60,745 nt of DNA from JBBQFC01 sp038321615 (GTDB taxonomy: Bacteria > Bacteroidota > Bacteroidia > Flavobacteriales_D > Cryomorphaceae), in the NCBI GenBank assembly GCA_038321615.1, contig JBBQFC010000015.1, positions 1 to 60,745 on the forward strand, given 5' to 3'. Position 1 is the stretch's first letter. Every line of letters begins with the position of its first letter. The notes under the pieces are model-generated. The model was not told where the DNA came from. It searched no databases and worked only from the letters and a program-made list of their open reading frames with translations. The translations under genes and the position numbers were made by a program. Positions 34,181-42,364 of this stretch are shown here, piece after piece.

Positions 34181-35485
34181 ATGTTTACCAAGAGCCTGTC
34201 CTCCGTCCTGTTCTGTTTGATTTGCCTTTTGGCAAATGCTCAAATTGACAGTGCACTCCAGGGTGTGATATACAGTGGGGAGACACTGAAACCGCTATCA
34301 GATGCCGTGGTGCGTGTAGGGAATTACAATCAGAAAACGGATATCAACGGTCAATTTTCCCTGAAGATAAAAAGCGGAGAATCTCTTATCGTCTCCCATC
34401 CCAAATTTCACACTCAAACAATTTCTGCCGACGAGTTTCAAACCCGAATGCCCTTTAGGACCTATCTTACCCCTTCGGCATATGTGAGTAGCGAAGTGCG
34501 CGAAAGCCAAGAAGTACAAGCCATTTACAAGCCCGAACTTGAGCAAATTTTTGATTACACCTTTAAGGGAGATACCCTTATTGTGGCGTCGCATCCGGAG
34601 CTCAGCCTGAACTCGGTTAAAATGACTCCATCCAATGACGTAGCCGCCTTAGTGTTCATGGTGCGCGGTGAAGTGGTTTCAAAAGTAATTTTACGAGCTT
34701 CTGTAAGCGTTTTGCTTCCCGCCTGCGACGGCCAACTCTACCTTTTTGGCGAATCCAGCGTTTGGAAATTGACAAGGAGATCGGAAAAAGAAGCTTTCGA
34801 ACAAATAGATAGTGAAACATTTTTGCAACTTGTAGCGCCCTGTTTTTACGCAGACTCAAGCTACACTTATAATCTTGTTTCTCTACCTTATCTGCCCCAG
34901 GTAGATTTACTGCGCTTTGAGCCGGCGACCAAGCGCTACACCTTGATAAGATCGATTCGAAACGAACCCTATTTCAGTAAAATTGACGATGATTATTCGA
35001 TGCTCAGTTATGGTCAAAGGAGAGAAGCCGAGCTTTTGGCCGAAAAAACTGGAATTCCTGCACGATCGTTTGCCCCATATTTGCGGCGATTCTATGTAGA
35101 GCGAAATTTAAAACTTCCCTTCACCAAAGCGTTTTTGAATAAAGACACCATGTTCGTTTTCGACCATGCGAATCACAAGTTATTCAGACACAATGCATTG
35201 GGATATCCAATAGATAACCTGGAGATATACCACGCCGAACTAACCCGCGAAACTATTCAGAATCTCATAAAGGATCCCTACTCAAACGTCATTTATGCTG
35301 TTCACGATCGTGCAGGTAGTATGGTAATGCGAAGGATCGATACGGGTACCGGTGCTACCGGACGGCCTTTCAAGCTTCACCACCCCTTCCCGAAGGAGAT
35401 CCAGGTATTTGAAGGCTATGTGTATTACCTATACAAGCCCACTGAAAAAGGAACCTATTTTGGATTGGTCAGGGAGAAGCTCTAA
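34181..35485 (+). CDS. secreted protein with carboxypeptidase-like regulatory domain
   Basis: A 434-residue exported protein. It has a signal peptide (MFTKSLSSVLFCLICLLANAQ), then a carboxypeptidase-regulatory-like beta-sandwich (LQGVIYSGETLKPLSDAVVRV, TDINGQFSLKI, SLIVSHPKF) at about 25-100, as in many TonB-linked and surface proteins of this phylum. The remaining ~330 residues are not recognised; repeated short beta motifs (DTMFVFDHANHKLFRHNALG) hint at a propeller. The ATG at 34181 follows a terminator T tract by 4 bases; an in-frame TTG at 34175 lies inside that tract and is unlikely. Confidence 0.82.
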   Translation: MFTKSLSSVLFCLICLLANAQIDSALQGVIYSGETLKPLSDAVVRVGNYNQKTDINGQFSLKIKSGESLIVSHPKFHTQTISADEFQTRMPFRTYLTPSAYVSSEVRESQEVQAIYKPELEQIFDYTFKGDTLIVASHPELSLNSVKMTPSNDVAALVFMVRGEVVSKVILRASVSVLLPACDGQLYLFGESSVWKLTRRSEKEAFEQIDSETFLQLVAPCFYADSSYTYNLVSLPYLPQVDLLRFEPATKRYTLIRSIRNEPYFSKIDDDYSMLSYGQRREAELLAEKTGIPARSFAPYLRRFYVERNLKLPFTKAFLNKDTMFVFDHANHKLFRHNALGYPIDNLEIYHAELTRETIQNLIKDPYSNVIYAVHDRAGSMVMRRIDTGTGATGRPFKLHHPFPKEIQVFEGYVYYLYKPTEKGTYFGLVREKL

Positions 35486-35545
35486 ATCGTGCTTCAAAAA
35501 AAAGAGCTTCACTCCAACGAAGATGTGAGGCAGGTTACTTTAATA

Positions 35546-35672
35546 TTCTTCCGTGGGACGGAAGAAGCGGTTGAATGATTGAGCCATCTTGTGAGCTTAA
35601 GTCCTTTTGGTCAAAAAAATTAGTTAGCTAATTAGCTCATCTAAAACAAGTTAATTTTCGGTCGGATATTTG
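35546..35672. promoter_or_regulatory. hairpin, palindrome and -7-like box before the SIMPL gene
   Basis: TTCTTCCGT (35546-35554), GGG, ACGGAAGAA (35558-35566) is a perfect nine-base hairpin with no T tract. AGCTAATTAGCT (35626-35637) is a perfect 12-base palindrome, operator-like. GATATTTG (35665-35672) is one mismatch from TAnnTTTG, 29 bases before the ATG at 35702. Confidence 0.4.
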
Positions 35673-35701
35673 TAATAAGCCCAATCCTAATCTAAAATCA
35701 A

Positions 35702-36460
35702 ATGAACATCCGCATGCAATTGCGCGCGCTTGCCCGCAATTTTCGCCCATCCCTTTTGGCATTTGCTGCAGCTCCCCTACTCATTACTCCAAACTTAATG
35801 AGCGCTCAAGATACTCCGGGAGTAATAAGAGTTAGCGGCCAAGCCACTGTGAAAGCAGTCCCCGAAGTGATGGTAGTCGACATTCCAATCACCGTAAAAA
35901 ACGACTCGTATTCCGCTTGCAGCGACGAATTGATGGCCAGCTTCAAGCGGCTAAAGGCTGCACTTGTAAAAGCAGGTATCGACGAGAAGTTGATTTATTC
36001 CAATGGACTGCGCATCTCCGAAAATTACGAATACGATTCGGGTAAAAGGATTTTGAAGGGGTTTGAAGGTAACATCCAAGCCCTGGTGAAAACGGAAAAC
36101 AATACCAAAACCCTTCAATCGATCAGCGGCGTAATGGCAAACGACGCCTTCAATTTTGGCTATTCATTGCGCTATGAGCTGAGTGAAAAGCAAAAAGAAG
36201 CACTCCGCGACGAAGCCATGAAAAGGGCGGTACAAGAGGCTAAAGCCAATGCCACCGCGCTAGGCGCCGGACTTGACTTGAAATTGGGCCAGGTACTTGA
36301 GATTTCGTATGAAGTGAATGAATACGCTCCAGGACCGCTAGTGCGCAACTATATGATGAAGGCCGAGGCTTCGGGCGATAGTTCTGATTTGGAGCTCAAC
36401 CCCCAAGAGCAAGAACTAAGTAAACAAGTAACGGTGGTGTGGCAAGTGCTACCGATCTAA
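35702..36460 (+). CDS. SIMPL (DUF541) domain periplasmic protein
   Basis: A 252-residue exported protein: signal (LLAFAAAPLLITPNLMSAQ near 18-36), then the SIMPL domain with GVIRVSGQATVKAVPEVMVV, SDELMASFKRLKAALVKAGI, IYSNGLRISENYEYD and KAQANATALGA-like EAKANATALGAGLDLKLGQV. The family lies in the periplasm or outer membrane and is linked to oxidative stress, though its action is unknown. It shares a terminator with the convergent small gene downstream. Confidence 0.9.
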   Translation: MNIRMQLRALARNFRPSLLAFAAAPLLITPNLMSAQDTPGVIRVSGQATVKAVPEVMVVDIPITVKNDSYSACSDELMASFKRLKAALVKAGIDEKLIYSNGLRISENYEYDSGKRILKGFEGNIQALVKTENNTKTLQSISGVMANDAFNFGYSLRYELSEKQKEALRDEAMKRAVQEAKANATALGAGLDLKLGQVLEISYEVNEYAPGPLVRNYMMKAEASGDSSDLELNPQEQELSKQVTVVWQVLPI

Positions 36461-36487
36461 AATTATACGCCAAATTTAGATATAGAG

Positions 36488-36521
36488 AAGCCCCGTCGAT
36501 ACCTTAATCAGCGGGGCTTTT
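36488..36521. terminator. terminator between convergent genes
   Basis: AAGCCCCG (36488-36495), 16-base loop, CGGGGCTT (36512-36519), then TT. The loop is long and the T tract short, but placement between two convergent stops fits. Confidence 0.65.
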
Positions 36522-36539
36522 ATCTGAAATTCTAAATCG

Positions 36540-36851
36540 TTATTGCTCGTTCGCTGGAACGGCGACAATAAATTCATTGAATTTTGCACTGTCCTCGCTC
36601 GCGTAGGTACCATAGGTTGTAATCATTAGGCCTTCCTTTCCATCGCTCGTTCTGAGATGGAAGAGCGCCGACTCGTCACTTGGATCAGAATTACCTTCGA
36701 AGCGATATGTTTTTACGATCTCTAAGAGTTCGGGTGGATATGGGAAATCGCCTTCGGGATGCCTGAGCGCCTTTCCGTCTTCGCTTAGTAAGAAAGAATC
36801 TTTAACTCCTTTCGCAGCAAGCGATTTCATCACCTGGCTTAGGGTTGTCAT
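36540..36851 (-). CDS. small conserved Bacteroidota protein
   Basis: A 103-residue protein. The stretch LLEIVKTYRFEGNSDPSDES with TSDGKEGLMITTYGTYAS is characteristic of a small family found throughout the phylum, often named phosphoribosylpyrophosphate synthetase in databases although it is far too short for that enzyme. It has no signal peptide. ATG 36851 (MTTLSQVMKSL) is preferred; a GTG five codons earlier is possible. It lies 17 bases after dps on the same strand, so it likely shares the stress regulation of dps. Confidence 0.85.
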   Translation of the reverse strand: MTTLSQVMKSLAAKGVKDSFLLSEDGKALRHPEGDFPYPPELLEIVKTYRFEGNSDPSDESALFHLRTSDGKEGLMITTYGTYASEDSAKFNEFIVAVPANEQ

Positions 36852-36868
36852 ATTGTGCAGGCTCACGG

Positions 36869-37387
36869 CTATTTCGAAAATTGCGTAAACATCCAGAGCT
36901 TTTTCTCAAGCTCTGTGGCAAATTTGGTCAACATATCGGCTGTCACGATATCTTCTGCAGCGGCTGCATTTCCAGCTAAATCGCGATGTGTGCTTATTAG
37001 AATTCCCAAATCATTAATAACGTGTTTCAAGCATTCATCGCCGGTAGAAACATCCCGATGGGATTTATGGATTGAATTCTTCAAAAAGTCTTCAAATGTG
37101 TGGAGCGGATTAAAGCCTATGGTTACGATACGTTCGGCGAGTACATCAATGTGTTCATTCACATTGTCGTAGAGTTCTTCAAACTTTTCGTGGAGATCGA
37201 AGAAATCCCCCCCCTTAACATTCCAATGAAAACCTCTGAGGTTTTGATAGAACACGTGGTAGTCCGAAAGCAAGCCATTGAGTTCTTTAGACAGCGTAGT
37301 CATCTTCTTCGTATCTAAGTTCAAATGGTTGCGAAGGGTTGCTTTAGTAGCTAAACCATTCGTCTTTGTCAATTCTTTAGTCGCCAT
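36869..37387 (-). CDS. dps: Dps family ferritin-like DNA-protection protein
   Basis: Iron-storing dodecamer that oxidises Fe(II) with hydrogen peroxide and shields DNA. The 172-residue product has the ferroxidase signature of the family: LSDYHVFYQNLRGFHWNVKG with His, and FFDLHEKFEELYDNVNEHID with His, Glu and Asp, then ERIVTIGFNPLHTFEDFLKN. The N-terminal 30 residues are basic and may touch DNA. A sigma-54-like element lies 55 bases upstream. Gene partners are the small protein downstream and, divergently, csbD. Confidence 0.95.
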   Translation of the reverse strand: MATKELTKTNGLATKATLRNHLNLDTKKMTTLSKELNGLLSDYHVFYQNLRGFHWNVKGGDFFDLHEKFEELYDNVNEHIDVLAERIVTIGFNPLHTFEDFLKNSIHKSHRDVSTGDECLKHVINDLGILISTHRDLAGNAAAAEDIVTADMLTKFATELEKKLWMFTQFSK

Positions 37388-37405
37388 ATCTATTTGGTTT
37401 ACGTT

Positions 37406-37522
37406 TTACATTTTTGAAAAATATATCGCAAAGAGCATTCCAACAGCAGTCGAAATTACAATCCGATTAAAACGAAATGTCTTAGAGTGTTTCGCTTCAT
37501 TACTCTTTTTACGCCAAATCAT
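37406..37522 (-). CDS. possible 38-residue membrane peptide before dps
   Basis: ATG 37522 opens a frame of 38 codons: a basic N terminus (MIWRKKSNEAKHSKTFRFNR) followed by one hydrophobic segment (IVISTAVGMLFAIYFSKM). GAACTTTG, one mismatch from TAnnTTTG, lies 11 bases before it. It ends 18 bases before dps. It overlaps the candidate dps promoter, so it is doubtful. The rest of the 412-base dps/csbD gap shows no gene. Confidence 0.2.
   Translation of the reverse strand: MIWRKKSNEAKHSKTFRFNRIVISTAVGMLFAIYFSKM
37427..37442 (-). promoter_or_regulatory. sigma-54-like promoter of dps
   Basis: On the minus strand TGGAATG, four bases, TTTGC-type end (TGGAATGCTCTTTGCG): GG and GC ten bases apart, as sigma-54 needs, with TTGC intact. 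It begins 55 bases before the dps ATG. Confidence 0.45.
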
Positions 37523-37750
37523 GCGGCAATCACCAAAGTTCTCCATTTTGGTCGATGATCGCATGGAAGAAACTCCTGAAATGCGTTCAACAGCTCTTAG
37601 GGATTTTACGCTGCATGTACTCGCTTGAGCGTATGATCGGGAAACTCCTTCCCCAGCTGGGCACGGTTGTCCACAACTTTCGGGCTCGAACTTTATGATC
37701 AACCGAGAATATTTACTGAAAATCAACGCATTGTTTATTTCTAAACTCTT

Positions 37751-37766
37751 CGGCATTATGTTTTCA
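37751..37766 (+). promoter_or_regulatory. weak sigma-54-like element before csbD
   Basis: CGGCATTATGTTTTCA: GGCA at the -24 place and TTTC at the -12 place, beginning 49 bases before the csbD ATG. On its own it is weak; its position matches that of the similar elements before yihY, DUF1328 and the lipoprotein operon. Confidence 0.3.
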
Positions 37767-37799
37767 AAGTGTACTGTGAAACTTTAAAAATCAAAAATC

Positions 37800-37991
37800 A
37801 TGAGTGCAACCGAAGAAAAAATAAAAGGAAATTGGAATGTGATTAAAGGCAAGTTAAAGCAGCAATATGCCAACCTAACCGACGACGATTTGAAGTACGT
37901 GGAAGGAAAGGAAGATGAACTTCTCGGCCGAATTCAAAAGTCGACTGGAGAGTCGAAGGACAAGTTAAAAACTTGGATTGACAAACTGTAA
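37800..37991 (+). CDS. CsbD-like stress protein
   Basis: A 63-residue hydrophilic protein of the CsbD family: EEKIKGNWNVIKGKLKQQYA, then LTDDDLKYVEGKEDELLGRI and QKSTGESKDKLKTWIDKL. Members accumulate during general stress in Bacillus and many other bacteria; function unknown. It is followed at once by a terminator, so it is monocistronic. Confidence 0.93.
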   Translation: MSATEEKIKGNWNVIKGKLKQQYANLTDDDLKYVEGKEDELLGRIQKSTGESKDKLKTWIDKL

Positions 37992-38017
37992 ATTTCTACA
38001 CGTGCTATGAAACATAG

Positions 38018-38046
38018 AATGCAGCTGCCTTTAGGCCAGCTGCATT
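38018..38046 (+). terminator. csbD terminator
   Basis: AATGCAGCTG (38018-38027), nine-base loop, CAGCTGCATT (38037-38046), perfect ten-base stem, followed by a T-rich stretch. It lies 27 bases after the csbD stop. Confidence 0.75.
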
Positions 38047-38076
38047 TCTATTACTTTAAACTTTAAAACTGTTACT

Positions 38077-38706
38077 ATGAAAAAACGTATTATTACCTTG
38101 CTCCTGGCCAGTGTTTTGGTTTGTGGAGTTACACAAGCTCAGTACTTAGGTGTCAAAGCCGGACTGAACTTATCTACACTCAACATTGATGACGTAGAAG
38201 ATGAAAATGGCCGATTTGGTTATCATTTCGGAGCTTTTGTTTATCTTCCTATCTCTGATGGGTTCGGAATCCAACCCGAAGTTCTGTACAGCACGAAAGG
38301 ATCCTTATCGGAGTATAATTTCCAAACGCTAATCGGAAACGCGCGAGGCGAAATTGATCTTAATCTCAATTACATTGATATCCCCATTATGGCGGTGGTC
38401 AAACTCGGGTCGGCATTCGAACTGCACGGTGGGCCATACATTGCTTTCCTTACCAACTCTAAGATCTCAACAGAAGGAGATTTCGGAGATACAGAAGAAG
38501 ATCTCGACAACGACGATTTCAAATCGATCGATTATGGGGTAGGTTTCGGAGCTGCAGTAAATTTGAAGGCGCTACAAATCGGTGCTCGCTATAACATAGG
38601 TCTCCAGGATGTCCAGGATTCCGACCGATCTGAATTATTACTGGGCGATGCCCGCAATCGATACATTCAGGTTTTTGCTGCAATACGCATCGGGAACTAC
38701 GACTGA
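38077..38706 (+). CDS. outer-membrane beta-barrel protein (porin-like)
   Basis: A 209-residue barrel protein: signal peptide MKKRIITLLLASVLVCGVTQA, then YLGVKAGLNLSTLNIDD, FGYHFGAFVYLPISDGFGIQ, EVLYSTKGS and LKALQIGARYNIGLQD. This is the eight-stranded OmpA/PorT-like form (outer-membrane protein beta-barrel domain) frequent in this phylum. Its place among stress genes suggests envelope remodelling; that is an inference. A strong terminator follows. Confidence 0.9.
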   Translation: MKKRIITLLLASVLVCGVTQAQYLGVKAGLNLSTLNIDDVEDENGRFGYHFGAFVYLPISDGFGIQPEVLYSTKGSLSEYNFQTLIGNARGEIDLNLNYIDIPIMAVVKLGSAFELHGGPYIAFLTNSKISTEGDFGDTEEDLDNDDFKSIDYGVGFGAAVNLKALQIGARYNIGLQDVQDSDRSELLLGDARNRYIQVFAAIRIGNYD

Positions 38707-38730
38707 GAATAGAATCACAGTATTTTTATG

Positions 38731-38758
38731 CCCCGAAGTCACAACTTCGGGGTTTTTT
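38731..38758 (+). terminator. terminator after the barrel gene
   Basis: CCCCGAAGT (38731-38739), CACA loop, ACTTCGGGG (38744-38752), six T. Bases 38759-38998 hold no gene I can support. Confidence 0.92.
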
Positions 38759-38998
38759 ATTTTGGAGAAATCCGCAAGTACGGTCAGACACGTTTCTTAC
38801 ACTTCCGGGCAAAACGAAGCGGCCCCATGTCTATTCCAAGCGAAGATATTCAAGCGGCTTTCATCGATCGTTGGTGTTCGAGCGTCGGTATTCGAGCGGA
38901 GTCTAGAACAGCTCAGAGTCGCGAGGGTTCTCCCGTTGATCGAAATTGCAAATAGGTCGGAAATAATAGTGATAGAAAAAACCAGTTAGTCAAAATTT

Positions 38999-39934
38999 CT
39001 AAGCCGTTTTCCCAGGCATCTCATCGAGTTCTTTATCGGGCACTTTTCTACCCAACAGGGACGGACGAATGGGTTCGTAATATTTTTCGCAATAAGCACG
39101 GATAAAGGCCGCCCCGAAGAATAAGATCAAGCTGGCGTATGAAACCCAAAGGAGAATAAGAATGAGCGAACCAGCTGCTCCGTAGGTGGAACCCGGCTCG
39201 GCATGGCCGAAATACACACCGATTAAAGCCTTGCCGACTGCAAATAAGACAGCCGTGATCAACGCCCCTATTCGCAAAGCCTTCCAAGGCGCGCGGGCGT
39301 GGGGTAAAAAGCGAAAAAGCAGCGTAAACATAAATCCTATTACGGCTACACCGACTACAAAATCGAGTGCCTGAACCAGTATGACTACTAAATCTGGAAA
39401 TAGTAACTTCAACCTGAAACTTATTGCACTTAACACGGCGGTGACAATAAAGCTTACGAGAAATAAGAAACCCATGGCTACAACAAATCCAAAGCTCACC
39501 AGGCGATCGATGACAACGGCTTTAAAGCCTGCGTTAGAATCGTCGGAGATATTCCAAACACTATTTAAACTAATCTGCAAATGGTAAAATACGCCGGTGG
39601 CACCGAATACCAAACTGCCAATGCCTATTATAGTGGTGATCCAGTTTTTACCGGCCGTTCGCGAATTTTCTATCATATCCTCCACGGTTTGAGCGGTGTC
39701 GGGACCCATCGTTTGGGAAAATTCCTGACTTAGTTGACCTTCCACTTCCTGTTGATCCCAGATGCCACTTACGATTCTTATTACAACCACAAGCAAGCCT
39801 GGCAAGGACAGCAAGGCGTAATACGCCACAACTGCGCTGAGCCTCCATGGGTCGCTTCGATTCCAAATTTTCGCGGTGCTCTTTGCCAATTCTACAGATT
39901 GCCGCAGCCAACTCGGAAGTCTCAATTTCTTCAT
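38999..39934 (-). CDS. YihY/BrkB family inner-membrane protein
   Basis: A 311-residue polytopic protein. DPWRLSAVVAYYALLSLPGL near 27, LVFGATGVFYHLQISLNSVW near 105 and LFRFLPHARAPWKALRIGAL near 200 with AGSLILILLWVSYASLILFFGA near 255 are the family's motifs. Members were once named ribonuclease BN in error; they are more probably transporters or lipid flippases. I start at ATG 39934 (MKKLRLPSWLR); an upstream start at 39970 lacks support. A sigma-54-like element begins 47 bases before it. Confidence 0.92.
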   Translation of the reverse strand: MKKLRLPSWLRQSVELAKSTAKIWNRSDPWRLSAVVAYYALLSLPGLLVVVIRIVSGIWDQQEVEGQLSQEFSQTMGPDTAQTVEDMIENSRTAGKNWITTIIGIGSLVFGATGVFYHLQISLNSVWNISDDSNAGFKAVVIDRLVSFGFVVAMGFLFLVSFIVTAVLSAISFRLKLLFPDLVVILVQALDFVVGVAVIGFMFTLLFRFLPHARAPWKALRIGALITAVLFAVGKALIGVYFGHAEPGSTYGAAGSLILILLWVSYASLILFFGAAFIRAYCEKYYEPIRPSLLGRKVPDKELDEMPGKTA

Positions 39935-39965
39935 GTTTCTCAATTTTTTAGTTTGATGCGAACAC

Positions 39966-39981
39966 AGCACATTTCATACCT
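39966..39981 (-). promoter_or_regulatory. sigma-54-like element before yihY
   Basis: Minus strand AGGTATGAAATGTGCT: GG-N10-GC intact, -12 box GTGC in place of TTGC. Begins 47 bases before the ATG. Confidence 0.3.
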
Positions 39982-40063
39982 CCAAAAATGTGAATGACTC
40001 GCGTTCAAAAAAGCTCGGTCAAGGGCATAATTTTTTGGCATCTAAAAGGTTGCGGCAAATTCA

Positions 40064-40083
40064 TTGGGAAATAATTTCTACAA
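40064..40083. promoter_or_regulatory. degenerate 8-4-8 operator-like site between yihY and DUF1328
   Basis: TTGGGAAA, TAAT, TTCTACAA. The right half is the exact reverse complement of the TTGTAGAA half at 42336 and the spacing is the same. It lies 83 bases from the yihY element and about 148 bases from the DUF1328 element, distances usual for sigma-54 enhancers. The rest of the 343-base gap 39935-40277 has no gene. Confidence 0.3.
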
Positions 40084-40230
40084 TATTTGATAGGGTGTAT
40101 AAAAGGATCGTCAATCTTCAGCGAAAGATAAATAGATATTAATGCTTTAAATAATTTTAAAATGTTGATTATCAAGTACATGAACTGAATCGAAATCTTA
40201 ATCTGGACATGAAAAAATTCGTTAGACACT

Positions 40231-40246
40231 CGGCATCACAATTGAC
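40231..40246 (+). promoter_or_regulatory. sigma-54-like element before DUF1328
   Basis: CGGCATCACAATTGAC: GGCAT at -24 and TTG at -12, but the last C of TTGC is A. It begins 47 bases before the ATG at 40278. Confidence 0.35.
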
Positions 40247-40277
40247 GTGATATAGACAAACCAAAAAACTTAAACTC

Positions 40278-40436
40278 ATGTTATACTGGATTATCGTTTG
40301 CGCCGTATTGGCTCTCGTGTTCGCCGTTCTCGGCTTTGGTGGAATCGCCAGCGGCTTCGCTGGCATTGCCAAAATTTTATTCTACATTTTGATCATCGTA
40401 CTTGTGATATCGCTAATCACAAATGCGATGTCGTAG
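40278..40436 (+). CDS. DUF1328 family small membrane protein
   Basis: A 52-residue protein beginning MLYWIIVCAVLALVFAVLGF, then GGIASGFAGIAKILFYILII and VLVISLIT: two membrane helices with the GGIA...AGIAKILF signature of DUF1328 (YtjA). Found across proteobacteria and Bacteroidota near stress genes; function unknown. A strong terminator follows 22 bases after the stop. Confidence 0.92.
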   Translation: MLYWIIVCAVLALVFAVLGFGGIASGFAGIAKILFYILIIVLVISLITNAMS

Positions 40437-40458
40437 CACATCTACTGAACTAGTAATC

Positions 40459-40484
40459 AACCAGCCTGCGGGCTGGTTTTTTTT
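40459..40484 (+). terminator. DUF1328 terminator
   Basis: AACCAGCC (40459-40466), TGCG loop, GGCTGGTT (40471-40478), then T to 40484. Bases 40485-40727 contain no gene. Confidence 0.93.
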
Positions 40485-40727
40485 GATTATTTTGTGATCG
40501 GATACTGGTGACGGCTGAAATAGGGAATCGATAAAAGTTTTATCCTCCTATTGATGAAATACTCTAACTGATCAGAACTTTAACAATCTCGGCAGAGCTT
40601 GGTGCACCGCCGAAATTTGATAATCCGAAGCGGGCCTTCGAGCGGAGCCCAGAGCATGAAGGAATAAAGAGTATTAAATATAAATTTTCGACGCAATTTT
40701 TCTCCTACCATCCTAAAAACAGATGGC

Positions 40728-41849
40728 TTAACTCTTCTCCTTCTTCTTTTCTTTTTTCTCCTTCCTTTTGGCCTTCTTTGCTTCCTTCGAATCCACGTTT
40801 CCGCCTGGAAAACTTAAAGTGTAGTTAAGTTGCCGCTTATAAGCGTCGATGAAGGCATTCTCAAATAAATTCCAAATGGCTGTCCAAGTCTGCGTTCCAG
40901 CTGTTTCGATCGTGCCGGAAATAGGCAATTCTGTCGCAATTTGATCTTCCTTATTGTTCTCCAAGATATTTGATCCCAGTTGGACCACACCCTCATAAGC
41001 TTTTCTTAAAATTCCTTCAGAAGTATCGCGACCCGTAACTTGCAGATCGGTAATGATTGGCTTGACATAACCTTCTATTTTGCCGTCAATATGTTGCAAC
41101 TCCGTATAAAGTGACAAGCGACCAGCCTGGAGGTCGAAACCAGCCCTTGATTCCAGCACATCGTTAAATTTAGTGATGTCCATACCCACTAATTCGAAGT
41201 CTAGGTCGAACTCCGGAATTTCCTTTAGCACATTTACATCTGATCTGAGTTTAAACACACCCTGATTTCCCCCATCGGCGTCGATCTTAAGCGCACCTGG
41301 TAGTTTATTATTGGGGTCTTCTACATTTCCAATGTTCTCCGCGCGGAGCCAAATTCTTCTTAGGCGCACATCTATTTCCGGTTTGCTCGAAGGGTCTTTG
41401 AAGGCTATCTCTCCTCCCCTAATCTCAAAAACGTTCAGCGTAATGGGATTCAACTGTCGAATTTGCTCCAGCAAATAATCTCGCCCCTTAGTGGTATCTT
41501 CAAGAGCAGCATCATTTCTCCGCGTAAAATTTACTATGAGACTATCTAAGTATGCTTCGCCTACAAATCGTCCTTTGAAGAGCGACTTCCATTCTAAAGA
41601 GAAATCGAGTTTCTGAAGATCTACGATCGGTATAGTAGTGTCTAAGCTGGCTTTCTCGTAAATGAAAAGTTCGTAAACCTGCATACCTCCCCGAAAAAGG
41701 TTTACTCCTACTCTATCAACATGGCCAGAATAACCGTCAATGTTATTCAGGGCCTTATTTAGCCTATTTTTGATCAAGAAAGGGAGCGCAATATGCAGAC
41801 CTATAAGTAGTGCAGCGATTGCAATTAACCAGATGTATTTCTTTTTCAT
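40728..41849 (-). CDS. DUF748-like (AsmA-type) envelope protein
   Basis: A 373-residue protein with a membrane anchor (KKYIWLIAIAALLIGLHIALPF), then GYSGHVDRVGVNLFRGGMQV, LDSLIVNFTRRNDA and ITLNVFEIRGGEIAFKDPSS, the beta-rich repeat layout of DUF748/AsmA-like proteins that sit in the periplasm and are linked to lipid transport. It ends in a run of Lys and Glu. I start at ATG 41849 (MKKKYIW); an upstream start 84 bases earlier adds residues unlike a signal. It is divergent from the response-regulator gene at 41972. Confidence 0.88.
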   Translation of the reverse strand: MKKKYIWLIAIAALLIGLHIALPFLIKNRLNKALNNIDGYSGHVDRVGVNLFRGGMQVYELFIYEKASLDTTIPIVDLQKLDFSLEWKSLFKGRFVGEAYLDSLIVNFTRRNDAALEDTTKGRDYLLEQIRQLNPITLNVFEIRGGEIAFKDPSSKPEIDVRLRRIWLRAENIGNVEDPNNKLPGALKIDADGGNQGVFKLRSDVNVLKEIPEFDLDFELVGMDITKFNDVLESRAGFDLQAGRLSLYTELQHIDGKIEGYVKPIITDLQVTGRDTSEGILRKAYEGVVQLGSNILENNKEDQIATELPISGTIETAGTQTWTAIWNLFENAFIDAYKRQLNYTLSFPGGNVDSKEAKKAKRKEKKEKKKEKS

Positions 41850-41971
41850 GCGATCGGCAATTGCGATATTTATGCCAATCGATGTTCGCAATTTTGCCGA
41901 GAAGGCGTAATGCTTGTAATTTTTGGCGCGCACATGCAGGGTGGAACAAAAATTGAGAAGGAGAAGATGCT

Positions 41972-42325
41972 ATGAAAAAAGTTTTAGTCGTAGATGACGA
42001 AGCAGATATCGGCATGCTGATGAAAATGATGCTCACTAATGCAGGTTATGACGTTCATTATTCATCGAACTTAAAGGCAGCGAGAACTGCATTGAAAGAT
42101 CATGATTTCGACTTTATTTTTTTGGATCTCAACCTCAACGGGGAATTCGGGCTAAACCTTCTCCCCGATATTCTCTCCCAGGATTACACTTCTCAGGTGA
42201 CGGTAATTACGGCGCAGAAAGACCACGATATGCGGCAACTTGTGCACAATAGGGGCATAAAATGCTTAATTGAAAAACCGTTCAGTAAACAGCAAATTCT
42301 TAAAAGTATAACTTTGGGGAACTGA
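41972..42325 (+). CDS. single-domain response regulator
   Basis: A 117-residue CheY-like receiver: acidic pocket VVDDEADIG, phospho-acceptor Asp52 in IFLDLNLNG, Thr in VTVITAQK and Lys in CLIEKPFSK. There is no output domain, so it may pass phosphate to, or compete with, the neighbouring sigma-54 activator. The next gene starts 39 bases later. Confidence 0.93.
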   Translation: MKKVLVVDDEADIGMLMKMMLTNAGYDVHYSSNLKAARTALKDHDFDFIFLDLNLNGEFGLNLLPDILSQDYTSQVTVITAQKDHDMRQLVHNRGIKCLIEKPFSKQQILKSITLGN

Positions 42326-42335
42326 TAATCCCACT

Positions 42336-42355
42336 TGTAGAAAAAATTCCACACC
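42336..42355. promoter_or_regulatory. 8-4-8 inverted-repeat operator upstream of the NtrC-type gene
   Basis: TTGTAGAA, AAAA, TTCCACAC, ending 9 bases before the ATG at 42365. The right half is identical to that of the perfect palindrome at 46276-46295 and the geometry is the same; the left half differs at two positions. Confidence 0.5.
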
Positions 42356-42364
42356 TTATAGAAT

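Noticed and set aside
37278..37628. A 116-residue plus-strand protein in the dps/csbD gap
   Set aside because: It starts inside dps on the opposite strand, has no leader signals and its composition is unlike a protein.
38609..38989. Frames after the porin-like gene
   Set aside because: They start inside the barrel gene or in its terminator and match nothing.
40005..40229. 74-residue minus-strand frame before DUF1328
   Set aside because: AT-rich Ile/Phe/Leu composition typical of noncoding DNA, and it would cover the candidate promoters.
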